From NCBI RefSeq assembly GCF_013408445.1, contig NZ_JACBZL010000001.1:248001-312000 (forward strand): a stretch of DNA of 64,000 nt. The letters are read 5' to 3'. The notes below the pieces were generated by a model. That model did not search any database. It worked only from the letters and a program-made list of their open reading frames with translations, and had not been told where the DNA came from. Shown here one piece after another: positions 1 through 8,322 of the stretch. The position numbers were made by a program, and so were the translations under genes. Origin of the DNA: Corynebacterium tuberculostearicum (GTDB lineage: Bacteria; Actinomycetota; Actinomycetes; Mycobacteriales; Mycobacteriaceae). Positions within the stretch are counted from its first letter, which is position 1. Each line of letters opens with the position of its first letter.

Positions 1-48
1 GCGCACGCGTTAAAGCACCGCGCGCTAAACTTTAAAGAAACTGCATAG
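1..48 (+). CDS. sigE: C-terminal end of probable ECF sigma factor SigE (partial)
   Basis: An open frame enters from the left edge and ends with TAG at 46-48, giving only about 15 residues (AHALKHRALNFKETA). The fragment is too short to recognise by itself. The assignment is inferred from synteny: the next genes are a zinc-binding anti-sigma factor and tatB, and in Corynebacterium and Mycobacterium sigE lies directly upstream of its anti-sigma gene. It could also be chance read-through. Confidence 0.4.
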   Translation, partial: AHALKHRALNFKETA

Positions 49-73
49 TCCCCGCCGCCGGCGGGGACTTTCC
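47..73 (+). terminator. GC-rich hairpin between sigE and cseE
   Basis: A perfect 10-bp stem (AGTCCCCGCC at 47-56 with GGCGGGGACT at 60-69) closes a three-base loop and is followed by a short T run (TTT at 69-72). It overlaps the putative sigE stop codon. It may terminate or attenuate transcription between the sigma and anti-sigma genes and so set their ratio. Confidence 0.55.
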
Positions 74-113
74 GTGTCACTGAAGGCCAAGCAACTACTG
101 GAGGAGGGTGTCG

Positions 114-563
114 ATGGACTCGCTGCGAGGACGCCGGACCGTGTCCACGCTGAGCGTGCGCGGCGGATTCGATGCCGCCCAGGCCAAAGCCCGCGATAAG
201 GCGAAAGCCAAGGCTCGGCGCAGCGATACCATCGGGCACCTCGGCCCAGAGGCTGTCGTTGCCTTCGTAGACGGGGAGATGGAGCCGAAATTCATGCACC
301 GCGTGCGCATACACTTGGTGCACTGCGCCGAGTGCCGCGCTGATGTACATCAGCAGCGCCATGCCTCAGAGTGGGTTCGCCACTGCGCGGATTCCGCTAA
401 GGTCAAGGCGCCGCAATCCCTGCTGGCAAAGCTCGCGGGCATTGCCACCGAAGAGGTTGCGCCCGGGCCGGATGCGGCAACGCCCGTGCACCGGCCGCAG
501 CAGGATTTTTTGGACAAGGTGGAGATGGTGGTTCGCGCAATCAAGCACAATCAGCGCGGCTAA
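114..563 (+). CDS. cseE: Zinc-binding anti-sigma factor (CseE/RseA-like)
   Basis: A soluble protein of about 149 residues. It carries the ZAS zinc motif H-x3-C-x2-C (H67, C71, C74 counted from the ATG at 114) inside a short helical stretch, as in actinobacterial anti-SigE proteins. By family knowledge it would hold the envelope-stress sigma factor SigE inactive until stress. An N-terminal stretch rich in Lys, Ala and Arg precedes the motif. The GGAGGA box at about 100-105 is too close to the GTG at 108 but well spaced for the ATG at 114, so I use 114. It lies 23 bases upstream of tatB in the same direction, matching the sigE-cseE-tatB order of C. glutamicum. Confidence 0.8.
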   Translation: MDSLRGRRTVSTLSVRGGFDAAQAKARDKAKAKARRSDTIGHLGPEAVVAFVDGEMEPKFMHRVRIHLVHCAECRADVHQQRHASEWVRHCADSAKVKAPQSLLAKLAGIATEEVAPGPDAATPVHRPQQDFLDKVEMVVRAIKHNQRG

Positions 564-586
564 GAGTGAGGGACTAGTATTTAACC

Positions 587-1138
587 GTGTTTTCTTCCAT
601 TGGTTGGCCCGAGATTTTCGTCATCGTGGTTTTGGGCATCATCGTCATCGGCCCGGAGCGCATGCCCGAGGTGATTAAGGATGTGCGCGCGGCCATCTAC
701 GCGGCGCGCAAGGCCATCAATAACGCCAAAGCGGAGCTCAATGGCGAGATGGGGTCGATTACCTCGGAATTCGATGATATCCGCGGCCCGCTCACCCAAG
801 CAGCCCAGTGGACGCGCCTCGGCCCGAAGGGCGCAATTACCAAGGCGCTTTTCGACGGCGACGATTCCGCCTGGGACGATTTCAACCCCAAGAAAATGGC
901 AGAAAACGTCAAGACCGCTACCGCGCCACAGGAGCCGGAGGAACAGCCGCAGCCTCAACCGCAGCAGCAGCGCCGCCCGAGCTTCGACTACTCCCAGGTC
1001 TATGCCGAGCAGCCGCAGCCAGAGCCTCAGCAACGCCCTCAAGCGCCCCAGCCAACGGAGCAGCCCGCGCCAGAGAAAAAGCCGCCACGTGGTGGGGAAG
1101 AATCCACCGGCGGCGGCTTGTGGGGCGATGTAACCTAA
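587..1138 (+). CDS. tatB: Sec-independent translocase subunit TatB
   Basis: The N-terminus has one membrane helix (about residues 7-21) followed by the Tat signature [11 protein letters not shown] and an amphipathic helix, the typical TatA/B fold. Length (183 aa) and an acidic/Gln/Pro-rich tail from about residue 115 on fit actinobacterial TatB rather than TatA. It would work with TatA and TatC to export folded twin-arginine proteins. The start is GTG at 587. The tail is unusually rich in PQ/EQ repeats, a low-complexity stretch whose length varies between species. Downstream mrp is convergent and only a few bases away. Confidence 0.9.
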   Translation: MFSSIGWPEIFVIVVLGIIVIGPERMPEVIKDVRAAIYAARKAINNAKAELNGEMGSITSEFDDIRGPLTQAAQWTRLGPKGAITKALFDGDDSAWDDFNPKKMAENVKTATAPQEPEEQPQPQPQQQRRPSFDYSQVYAEQPQPEPQQRPQAPQPTEQPAPEKKPPRGGEESTGGGLWGDVT

Positions 1139-1142
1139 GGCG

Positions 1143-2273
1143 TTAGTTCACGCCCAAGTTGAGGTTTTTGCCCACCAGGGAATCAGAACGTATGGCCAGC
1201 TTATCGGCCACTGCCTGGATCTGTTGGGCGGCGGGGGACTCGGGGGAATCGAGAACAATCGGTGTGCCGGCATCGCCACCGCTGCGCAGGGTGGGATCCA
1301 ACGGCACGGAGGCCAGCAGTGGCACCTCATGGCCCAAGATGACGCCTAGGCGATCGGCCACAATCTGTCCGCCGCCAGAGCCAAAGACATCCATGGTGGA
1401 GCCATCCGGCATCACCATGGCGCCCATGTTTTCAATTACGCCGGCCACGCGCTGGCGGGTCTGCTGGGAGATGGATCCGGCGCGCTCTGCCACCTCGGCC
1501 GCCGCGGCCTGCGGGGTGGTGACAATGAGTAGCTCCGCATTCGGGATGAGCTGGGCTACGGACAAGGCGACGTCGCCAGTGCCCGGAGGCAGATCCAAGA
1601 GCAGCACGTCGAGGTCGCCCCAGAAAACGTCAGCCAGGAATTGCTGTAGCGCGCGGTGGAGCATGGGGCCGCGCCAGACTACCGGGGCATTACCCTCCAC
1701 AAACTGACCGATGGAAATGTGCTTAATGCCATGAGAAATCGGCGGCAGCAGCATCTCATCATCGAGCACGGTGGGGCCGTCGGTGCAGCCCAGCAGGTTG
1801 GGTACGGAGTGGCCGTAAATATCGGCGTCCACGATGCCAACCTTGAGGCCCTTCTGGACCAATGCCGCGGCAAGGTTGACGGTCATGGAGGACTTGCCTA
1901 CGCCGCCCTTACCGGAGGCCACCGCGAAAACGCGAGTGGTGGAATCTGGCTTTGCAAATGGGATTTCCGGCTCGGCTTGGCCACCGCGCAGCTTCTTCTT
2001 CAGCTCGCGGCGCTGCTCGTCGCTCATGGCTTCCATCGTCACCGTGACGTTTCCAACGCCCTCGATATCCTCTACCGCAGCGCGGGTATTGGACTCGATG
2101 GTGGATTTCATGGGGCAGCCAGCGATGGTGAGGTAGATTTCCACGGCCACGTCATTACCGGTGACGGTAACGGACTTCACCATGTTGAGTTCGGTGATGG
2201 GGCGGCCGATTTCGGGGTCTTCGACGCGGGAGAGTGCCTCGCGTACGGCGGATTCAGTAATAACGCTAGACAT
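1143..2273 (-). CDS. mrp: Mrp/ApbC-type Fe-S cluster carrier ATPase
   Basis: 376 residues from the MSSVITES start. Residues 1-80 form a DUF59 (MIP18-like) domain. A deviant Walker A P-loop (GKGGVGKSS, residues 121-129) begins the ParA/MinD-type ATPase domain, followed by the DADIYGHSVP switch and LLDLPPGTGD. Family members bind and transfer [4Fe-4S] clusters. In-frame ATGs lie further upstream (2285, 2315), but alignment with family N-termini supports 2273. It sits tail-to-tail with tatB, as in other corynebacteria. Confidence 0.9.
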   Translation of the reverse strand: MSSVITESAVREALSRVEDPEIGRPITELNMVKSVTVTGNDVAVEIYLTIAGCPMKSTIESNTRAAVEDIEGVGNVTVTMEAMSDEQRRELKKKLRGGQAEPEIPFAKPDSTTRVFAVASGKGGVGKSSMTVNLAAALVQKGLKVGIVDADIYGHSVPNLLGCTDGPTVLDDEMLLPPISHGIKHISIGQFVEGNAPVVWRGPMLHRALQQFLADVFWGDLDVLLLDLPPGTGDVALSVAQLIPNAELLIVTTPQAAAAEVAERAGSISQQTRQRVAGVIENMGAMVMPDGSTMDVFGSGGGQIVADRLGVILGHEVPLLASVPLDPTLRSGGDAGTPIVLDSPESPAAQQIQAVADKLAIRSDSLVGKNLNLGVN

Positions 2274-2378
2274 AACCCTTGCCATCTTAGTCACGCCGCA
2301 ACAGGAGGTAAACACGCCCTCGGTGTAGAATCAGCTAGACGCTCACGCGCCGCTAACTAAAAGGAGAAGAGTATCGCT

Positions 2379-3119
2379 ATGCGCAGCTTTGCCCGCCCCG
2401 CCCGCGCCATTGCCGGTGTGGTGCTGTCCGCAACGCTGCTTACCGGCTGCTCTTCCCAGTTCGATGCCAACCCTTTTGCCAAGAGCCCCCAGAGCGAGCC
2501 CATCGGCATTTTGGTGGATACCAATGAGACCGACCAGCTTGTCCTTGCGGAAATCTTCCGCCAGGAGCTGATGGGGCAGGGCCGCGAGGCGTCCATTGTG
2601 AAGGAAGACATTTTCCTAGACACCAAGGGTGGGCGTTCCATGAACCCGGGCGGCAATTTCTATGTAGGCTGCACCGGCGCGTTCCTTAATATCCTTAACC
2701 CCGGTGAGGCGCGGGCGATTTCTAAGGATTACAAGAAGGCACAGAAATCCTCCGAGCCCGGCGGGGAGGACTACCTGGCCCGCACCCACATTGCGCTCAT
2801 GTCGAGCTTGCCCACGGATACCACCACGGTCGAGCCTTCCGGTGCCAGCGGCTGCGAGGAGGCTGAGCCCGAGTTGCCAGAGAATTTCGTGGTGCTCTAT
2901 CAAGACGATCTTTTCGACCGCGAAGAGCGCCAGGCCGTGGCCTCGCTGACTAAGTTCATTACCCAAAAAGATCTCTCTGACATGGTCGAAGAGGTAGAAA
3001 ACGACGACTCCAGCGCGGAGAAGGTCGTACGCTCCTGGATGAATTCCTCCGGTGGCGACATCGCCCATGAAGAAGGCGACTCCGATTCTTCCGGCGGGTC
3101 GAATCTCACTGGTTCTTAA
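2379..3119 (+). CDS. Conserved lipoprotein of unknown function
   Basis: 246 residues with a lipoprotein signal peptide: Arg-rich start, hydrophobic core, lipobox LLTGC with the lipidated Cys at residue 24. The mature part begins with a segment (IGILVDTNETDQLVLAEIF) that looks loosely like the first strand-helix of periplasmic binding proteins of the glycine-betaine type, but no transporter genes are adjacent, so this is only a suggestion. The C-terminus is acidic and Ser-rich. An AAAGGAGAAGA ribosome site precedes the ATG. It is divergent from mrp and probably shares the intergenic promoter region 2274-2378. Confidence 0.7.
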   Translation: MRSFARPARAIAGVVLSATLLTGCSSQFDANPFAKSPQSEPIGILVDTNETDQLVLAEIFRQELMGQGREASIVKEDIFLDTKGGRSMNPGGNFYVGCTGAFLNILNPGEARAISKDYKKAQKSSEPGGEDYLARTHIALMSSLPTDTTTVEPSGASGCEEAEPELPENFVVLYQDDLFDREERQAVASLTKFITQKDLSDMVEEVENDDSSAEKVVRSWMNSSGGDIAHEEGDSDSSGGSNLTGS

Positions 3120-3521
3120 TATTTGACCGTTGGCAGGTTTGTGTGAGTTTCCCGGGCTTGTTGGCAACTTGGAGCTCCTGATGGTTAGCAACCGGCAGAC
3201 CAACACCTCCACAGGATCAAGGACACGTGTGACTCGATATGGAACCATTCTGGGCTCGTGAATACCGACGCTAGTGCTTTTCATTGCTCCCGGGTTTGAG
3301 TGACAAGCATCCGCGACACGATTGGACATATCGAGTAAGCGCGTTACTTCTTAACCCGCTCCCTTGGCGCTCATGGGAAAGCGACCGCCAAGACAACAGT
3401 GTTCCGCTGGTGAGCGCGAAGGAATCGGAGATGAGAAAAGACGTGAGAGGGCAAGAACGCCGAGGGAGTGCTCCGGCAGAAGCAAGAACTGAAGTTTTAC
3501 TAATGCTGACGTCGGCATGAG
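3120..3521. other. 402-bp region without a convincing gene
   Basis: Between the lipoprotein gene and the odhA terminator no frame on either strand has a believable ribosome site plus recognisable protein; the two open frames of 78 and 91 codons look random. Base composition is lower in GC and less codon-like than the flanks. It contains one copy of an 18-base element (3405-3422) that also occurs near 62.6 kb. It may be a decayed gene or mobile remnant, or hold a small RNA. Confidence 0.5.
3405..3422 (+). repeat. Copy of the intergenic 'GTGAGCGCGAAGG' repeat
   Basis: CGCTGGTGAGCGCGAAGG here is the exact reverse complement of 62610-62627, about 59 kb away. A shorter inverted partner (CGCTCA at about 3368) lies upstream. 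This suggests a degenerate copy of the palindromic repeat unit described at 62605-62755. Confidence 0.6.
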
Positions 3522-3555
3522 TAAACCCCAGCGAGGAGGTCCTCACTGGGGTTTA
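3522..3555 (-). terminator. odhA transcription terminator
   Basis: A perfect 10-bp stem (TAAACCCCAG at 3522-3531 with CTGGGGTTTA at 3546-3555) encloses a further GAGG/CCTC mini-stem. It lies 16 bases beyond the odhA stop codon. There is no long U run on the minus strand beyond the TTTA in the stem, so it may be only moderately efficient. Confidence 0.7.
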
Positions 3556-3571
3556 AACGGGGTAGAGGCGA

Positions 3572-6500
3572 CTAGATGTCGAAGGCCTCTTCCAGCAGGT
3601 TCTTCTGCTCAATCTGGTGCACCTTGGCGTTACCGGTGGCAGTAGAGGACTGAGCACGGCGGGAAACGCGTACCAGCTCCGGCATATCCGGAATCAGGGT
3701 GCGCAGGTGCTCGTTGTAGAACGGCCATGGGCCCTGGTTGGCCGGCTCGTCCTGAACGAAGCGGACCTGGGTGGCATTCGGGTAAGCCTCGAATGCCTCG
3801 CGCAGGCGGTTGAACGGAATCGGGTGGAGCATCTCCACGCGGACGATGGCGATGTCATCGCGGCCGTCGGCCTCGCGCTTCTTTTCCAGATCCCAGTACA
3901 GTTTGCCGGAGACCAGCATGATGGTCTTGACCTTGTCGGTATCGCCGACCTTCTTGCCGTTGACGTCAACGAAGTTCGGGTCGTTGATAACGGACTGGAA
4001 GCGCTTGACCTCGGTGAAGTCTTCCACGGCGGAGGTGGCCGCCTTGTTGCGCAGCATGGACTTCGGGGTGAAGACGACCAGCGGACGCTTCATCTCGCCG
4101 AGTGCCTGGCGGCGCAGTAGGTGGAAGTGGTTAGCCGGGGTGGAAGGCTGAGCCACGGTCATGGAACCCTCAGCGCACAGCTGCAGGTAGCGCTCGATGC
4201 GGGCGGAGGAGTGGTCCGGGCCCTGGCCCTCGTAGCCGTGTGGCAGGAGGAGTACCAGGCTGGACAGCTGGCCCCACTTGGCCTCACCGGAGGAGATGTA
4301 CTCGTCGATGATGGTCTGGGCGCCGTTGGCGAAGTCACCGAACTGTGCCTCCCAAGCCACGAGGGCGTCTGGGTTGCCCACGGTGTAGCCGTACTCGAAG
4401 CCCATGCCGGCGTACTCGGTTAGCGCGGAGTTATAAACCATGAACTTGCCGCCGTTGCCCTTGGAGGTGGCGATGGCGTGCATCGGGTTGTACTCGTTGC
4501 CGTTGCGTGGGTCGAAGGTGACGGCGTGGCGCTGCGTGAAGGTACCGCGACGGGAATCCTCACCAGCCAGGCGGACAACCTTGCCCTCGCCGGCCAGGGA
4601 ACCGAAGGCGATGAGCTCGCCCCAGCCCCAGTCGATGCCGCCCTCGCGGGAGGACTTCTCGCGCTCCTTGGCTACCTTGCCCACGCGCTTGTGGTACTCA
4701 AAGTCCTCTGGTGGGTTGCCATAAGCGGCACCCAGCTCGGCGAGTTCCTCAGCGGTAATGGAGGTATCCAGGCCGCGGGTGAGCTCCTGGGAGGAGGTGA
4801 TGCCGGTCTGCTCCTTCGGGCGGGCCTTGCCGGCTTCCTTGTGCTCAGCAAAGACGGATTCCATCTGGTCGTGGAAGTCGCGAGCGGCTGCCTCGGCATC
4901 CTCGGCGGAAAGGTCACCACGGCCGATGAGGTCGTTGGTGTAGTGCTCGCGCACTGCCTTGTGCTCGTCGATGACGGAGTAGAGCTCCGGCTGAGTCATG
5001 GACGGGTCATCGGCCTCGTTGTGACCGCGCAGGCGGTAGACCATGAGGTCAATGAAGACGTCCTTGCCAAACTGGCGGCGGTACTCGGCTGCCATCTGAC
5101 CAACCCAGACAACTGCCTCTGGGTCATCGCCGTTGACGTGGAAGACCGGGCAGTCGAAGCCCTTGGCCAGGTCGGTGGCGTAGTGGGTGGAACGGCCGGA
5201 GTCCGGGGTGGTGGTGAAGCCCACCTGGTTGTTGACCACAATGTGGACGGTGCCGCCGTTGGTGTAACCGCGCAGCTGGGACAGGTTGATGGTCTCCTGA
5301 ACAATGCCCAGGCCGGTGAAGGAAGCATCACCATGGAGCATGACTGGAACAACGGTGTGGCCCTCTGGGCCCTTGTCCAAGATGTCCTGCTTAGCGCGGG
5401 CGATGCCCTCCATGACCGGATCGACGGCCTCGAGGTGGGATGGGTTGGCAGCAAGGGTGACCTTGATTTCGCCATCGCCAAACATCTGCAGGTGGTGGCC
5501 CTCGGAACCCAGGTGGTACTTCACGTCACCGGAGCCGCCGAGCTGACCGCCCTTGTAGTTGCCGTCGAACTCGCCGAAGATATCGGCCAGTGGCTTGCCC
5601 ACGATATTGAACAGGACGTTTAGGCGGCCGCGGTGTGGCATGCCGATGACGACCTCGTCCAGATCCTGGCCGGCGGCGGTATCAATGATGGAATCCAGCA
5701 GCGGGATGAGGGTCTCGGCGCCCTCGAGGGAGAAGCGCTTCTGGCCCACGTATTTGGTCTGCAGGAAGTTCTCGAATGCTTCGGCGGCATTGACCTTCTG
5801 CAGGATGTACTTCTGCTCCGCGTTGGTCGGCTTCGGCATGCCCGCCTCCAGGCGGTCCTGCAGCCAGCCGCGCTCATCGCGGTCGAGGATGTGGGTGTAT
5901 TCGGAGCCGACCTTCAAGGTGTAGGCGGCGCGCAGGCGGGACAGCACCTCGCGCAGGGTCATCTGCTCCTTGCCGCCAAAGCCACCGACATTGAAGGTGC
6001 GGTCCAGATCCCAGATGGTCAGACCGTGGGTCGCGATGTCGAGGTCGCGGTGGTCCGGGTTAGGCAGGCCCGGCTGGATCCAGCCCAGTGGGTTGGTATC
6101 GGCCAGCAGGTGGCCGCGGGAGCGGTAAGACTCGATGAGCTGCATGACGCGGGTGTTCTTGTCCACGCCGGAGTTCGGCACGTCCTGTGCCCAACGGAAC
6201 GGCTCATAAGGCACGCCCATGGAGGAGAAGAGGTCGTCCCAAAAGGCGCCGTCGACAAGCAGCTGGCCAATGGTGCGCAAGAACTCGCCGGACTCTGCAC
6301 CCTGGATGACGCGGTGGTCATAGGTGGAGGTCAGGGTAACCAGGCGGCCGACGCCCAGGTCTGCCAAGCGGTCCGCGGAAGCGCCAGCGAACTCGGCCGG
6401 GTAATCCATAGAGCCCACGCCGATGATGGAGCCGGCGCCCTTAGTCAGGCGGGCGATGGAGTGGCGGGTGCCGATGCCGCCTGGGTTGGTGAGGTTAATG

Positions 6501-7312
6501 GTCACACCAGAGAAGTCATCCATGGTGAGCTTGTTCTTGCGAGAACGGGTAACGATGTCCTCGTAGGCCTCAACAAACTCGGAGAAGGACTTGGTCTCGC
6601 ACTCCTTGATGGCGGCGACGACCAACGCGCGGGAGCCATCCTTCTGCGGCAGGTCAATGGCCAGACCCAGGTTAATGTGCTCCGGCTGGATGACATAAGG
6701 CTTGCCATCCTTTTCCTCGTAGCGCACGTTCATGTCAGGGTGCAGCTGTACGGCCTTAACCATGGCGTAGCCGATGATGTGGGTAAAGGAGATCTTGCCA
6801 CCGCGAGTGCGCTTGAGGTGGTCATTGATCATGGAGCGGTTTTCCCACATGAGCTTGACCGGCATATCGCGCACGGTGGTAGCGGTAGGAATCTCCAGGG
6901 ATTCCTCCATGTTCTTCGCAATGGCCTTGAACATGCCCTTGAGCTGGTGCTCCTCGCCGCCCTTGTAGTCTTCGATGCGGTCGAGCGGGGACTCGGACTT
7001 CTTCACGGACTGCTTGGCCTTAGCGGACTTTTCCTGCGCCTTGGCCACGGACTTATCCACGTTGGTCTCGCGGGCCTCCTGCTTGCGGGCGGTAGTCGTA
7101 CCCTCAGTCTTCTTCGCGGCAGGCTTAGACGGCTTCTTCGGGGCTTCCTTGGCAGGTGCCTCAGACTTGGGCGCGCCGTTTGCTTCGAAGTAGTCGCGCC
7201 ACTCCTTATCTACGGAGCTAGGGTCCTTGGAGTACTGCTGGAACTGCTCGTCTATCAGCCACGCATTGGGGCCGAAGATATTCGATGTGCTCACGGCAGG
7301 TATTCGCCTCAT
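3572..7312 (-). CDS. odhA: 2-oxoglutarate dehydrogenase E1 with fused E2 acyltransferase domain (OdhA/Kgd)
   Basis: The 1246-residue protein has the corynebacterial/mycobacterial architecture. It starts with a short E1-like N-terminus (NAWLIDEQFQQYSKDP). A Lys/Ala/Pro linker (about 50-120) and an E2-type acyltransferase domain (to about 350) with the DHRVIQG active-site motif near 331 follow. The E1 part has the thiamine-diphosphate motif from GDASFTG (about 660) to VVNNQVG and a C-terminal transketolase-like domain. It catalyses oxidative decarboxylation of 2-oxoglutarate in the TCA cycle; in C. glutamicum it assembles with AceF and Lpd and is inhibited by unphosphorylated OdhI. ATG at 7312 is used; an in-frame GTG six codons later (VSTSNIFG) matches C. 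glutamicum better and could be the true start. It is preceded by a palindrome at 7410-7439. Confidence 0.96.
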   Translation of the reverse strand: MRRIPAVSTSNIFGPNAWLIDEQFQQYSKDPSSVDKEWRDYFEANGAPKSEAPAKEAPKKPSKPAAKKTEGTTTARKQEARETNVDKSVAKAQEKSAKAKQSVKKSESPLDRIEDYKGGEEHQLKGMFKAIAKNMEESLEIPTATTVRDMPVKLMWENRSMINDHLKRTRGGKISFTHIIGYAMVKAVQLHPDMNVRYEEKDGKPYVIQPEHINLGLAIDLPQKDGSRALVVAAIKECETKSFSEFVEAYEDIVTRSRKNKLTMDDFSGVTINLTNPGGIGTRHSIARLTKGAGSIIGVGSMDYPAEFAGASADRLADLGVGRLVTLTSTYDHRVIQGAESGEFLRTIGQLLVDGAFWDDLFSSMGVPYEPFRWAQDVPNSGVDKNTRVMQLIESYRSRGHLLADTNPLGWIQPGLPNPDHRDLDIATHGLTIWDLDRTFNVGGFGGKEQMTLREVLSRLRAAYTLKVGSEYTHILDRDERGWLQDRLEAGMPKPTNAEQKYILQKVNAAEAFENFLQTKYVGQKRFSLEGAETLIPLLDSIIDTAAGQDLDEVVIGMPHRGRLNVLFNIVGKPLADIFGEFDGNYKGGQLGGSGDVKYHLGSEGHHLQMFGDGEIKVTLAANPSHLEAVDPVMEGIARAKQDILDKGPEGHTVVPVMLHGDASFTGLGIVQETINLSQLRGYTNGGTVHIVVNNQVGFTTTPDSGRSTHYATDLAKGFDCPVFHVNGDDPEAVVWVGQMAAEYRRQFGKDVFIDLMVYRLRGHNEADDPSMTQPELYSVIDEHKAVREHYTNDLIGRGDLSAEDAEAAARDFHDQMESVFAEHKEAGKARPKEQTGITSSQELTRGLDTSITAEELAELGAAYGNPPEDFEYHKRVGKVAKEREKSSREGGIDWGWGELIAFGSLAGEGKVVRLAGEDSRRGTFTQRHAVTFDPRNGNEYNPMHAIATSKGNGGKFMVYNSALTEYAGMGFEYGYTVGNPDALVAWEAQFGDFANGAQTIIDEYISSGEAKWGQLSSLVLLLPHGYEGQGPDHSSARIERYLQLCAEGSMTVAQPSTPANHFHLLRRQALGEMKRPLVVFTPKSMLRNKAATSAVEDFTEVKRFQSVINDPNFVDVNGKKVGDTDKVKTIMLVSGKLYWDLEKKREADGRDDIAIVRVEMLHPIPFNRLREAFEAYPNATQVRFVQDEPANQGPWPFYNEHLRTLIPDMPELVRVSRRAQSSTATGNAKVHQIEQKNLLEEAFDI

Positions 7313-7409
7313 TTCTCTGCTTTAAAATGGTCGTTTATTCGACTTTAGTGCGGCCTTTGCACGAGCGCATGCGTCACTCGCCAAAGAGTCTGCCTACATG
7401 ATACGGGTC

Positions 7410-7439
7410 ATACCCCTAAACTCACTATGTTAGGGGTAT
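7410..7439. promoter_or_regulatory. Palindrome upstream of odhA
   Basis: ATACCCCTAA (7410-7419) and TTAGGGGTAT (7430-7439) form a perfect 10-bp inverted repeat, about 100 bases upstream of the odhA start and about 30 bases after the preceding gene on the same strand. There is no T run after it, so it is either a weak terminator or an operator. ACCCCT/AGGGGT resemble the short half-sites described for the acetate regulator RamA of C. glutamicum; that match is short and uncertain. Confidence 0.45.
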
Positions 7440-7471
7440 CAATTGCCCCACTTATCGGTTCCCGGCTACCC

Positions 7472-8206
7472 CTAGGCTTGGGTGAGGGGAGAAAGCTGCT
7501 CGCTGGCGTGCTCGATGACCTGCTTGGCCAGCTTGCGGTTGGCGGTAGTGCCGAGCACGGCGCCGATGCCCATGGGCATGAGCTTGCTGATCCACGCCCA
7601 CTCCAGGCGCTTGGTGATCTGCTTGGTAAAAAGCTTGGTCAGGCGGCCGTTGATTCCAGACAGCGTCGGGCCGGAGAAACGGGACAGGCTAGCGGCCGAG
7701 CGCATGCCCGCCACGCTATTGAGATCACCCACAAAGGTATCCACCAAAGCGGAGCCCTTCGAACCGGTCAGCACCAAAAGTACAAGGGCGCGGCGGCGCT
7801 CGGGGGACTTGATGTCATCGCCATGCAGGTAGGCCGAAGCCAAGATGTACCACGCGGTCGCCTCCAAAAAGACCACGGATTCGCCGGCGATGGTAGCTGC
7901 GCCGGTTACCAAGCCAACACCTGGGATGGCAGCGGAAGCGCCCGCGGCCGCACCCGTGCCGGAGGTGATATTAAGGAAGTGCTTGTCAATGAGCTCCTGT
8001 AGCTGCTGCGGGCTCGCGTCCTTATTACGCTTCTTTAAGTTCTCGACGTACTTGATGATGACGCCGGACTGCACGGCCACTGCGCGGTCCAGGGAATTGA
8101 GGAGCGCGGAGGTAAAGCGGTTGGTATCTTCCGGATCGATGTCATAGGTATCGACGGTGTCGACCTCGGCGGAGTTGTCCTTTTTGTCTTTAGTAAATAA
8201 ACCCAT
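7472..8206 (-). CDS. Conserved membrane-associated protein of unknown function
   Basis: 244 residues from the MGLFTKDKKD start. The N-terminus is charged and acidic. The middle has a Gly/Ala-rich hydrophobic stretch (TGAAAGASAAIPGVGLVTGAATIAG) and a second one (VVFLEATAWYILASAYLHG), which could be two membrane hairpins. The C-terminal third is basic, with the Gly-rich segment MPMGIGAVLGTTANRKLA, reminiscent of the EcsC/DUF697 style. I do not recognise a function. Longer upstream starts (to 8281) exist but lack family-like sequence. It is in the same direction as odhA and divergent from the esterase gene. Confidence 0.7.
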   Translation of the reverse strand: MGLFTKDKKDNSAEVDTVDTYDIDPEDTNRFTSALLNSLDRAVAVQSGVIIKYVENLKKRNKDASPQQLQELIDKHFLNITSGTGAAAGASAAIPGVGLVTGAATIAGESVVFLEATAWYILASAYLHGDDIKSPERRRALVLLVLTGSKGSALVDTFVGDLNSVAGMRSAASLSRFSGPTLSGINGRLTKLFTKQITKRLEWAWISKLMPMGIGAVLGTTANRKLAKQVIEHASEQLSPLTQA

Positions 8207-8322
8207 GTGTCTTTCTCTTTCGCTAAAACTTATCTGCGCCCAGCATAGTAAAGGCCCTATTAATGCGCCGCCGCGCCGCAACGAGATCGCCGAGGGCGTG
8301 CAAGCGACCTAAGCTAGTGGGT

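Noticed and set aside
3271..3546. A 91-codon minus-strand frame in the gap before odhA
   Set aside because: It overlaps the odhA terminator, lacks a ribosome site and looks like random sequence.
5633..7348. A 571-codon open frame on the plus strand opposite odhA
   Set aside because: Antisense shadow of odhA with no recognisable domain or ribosome site.
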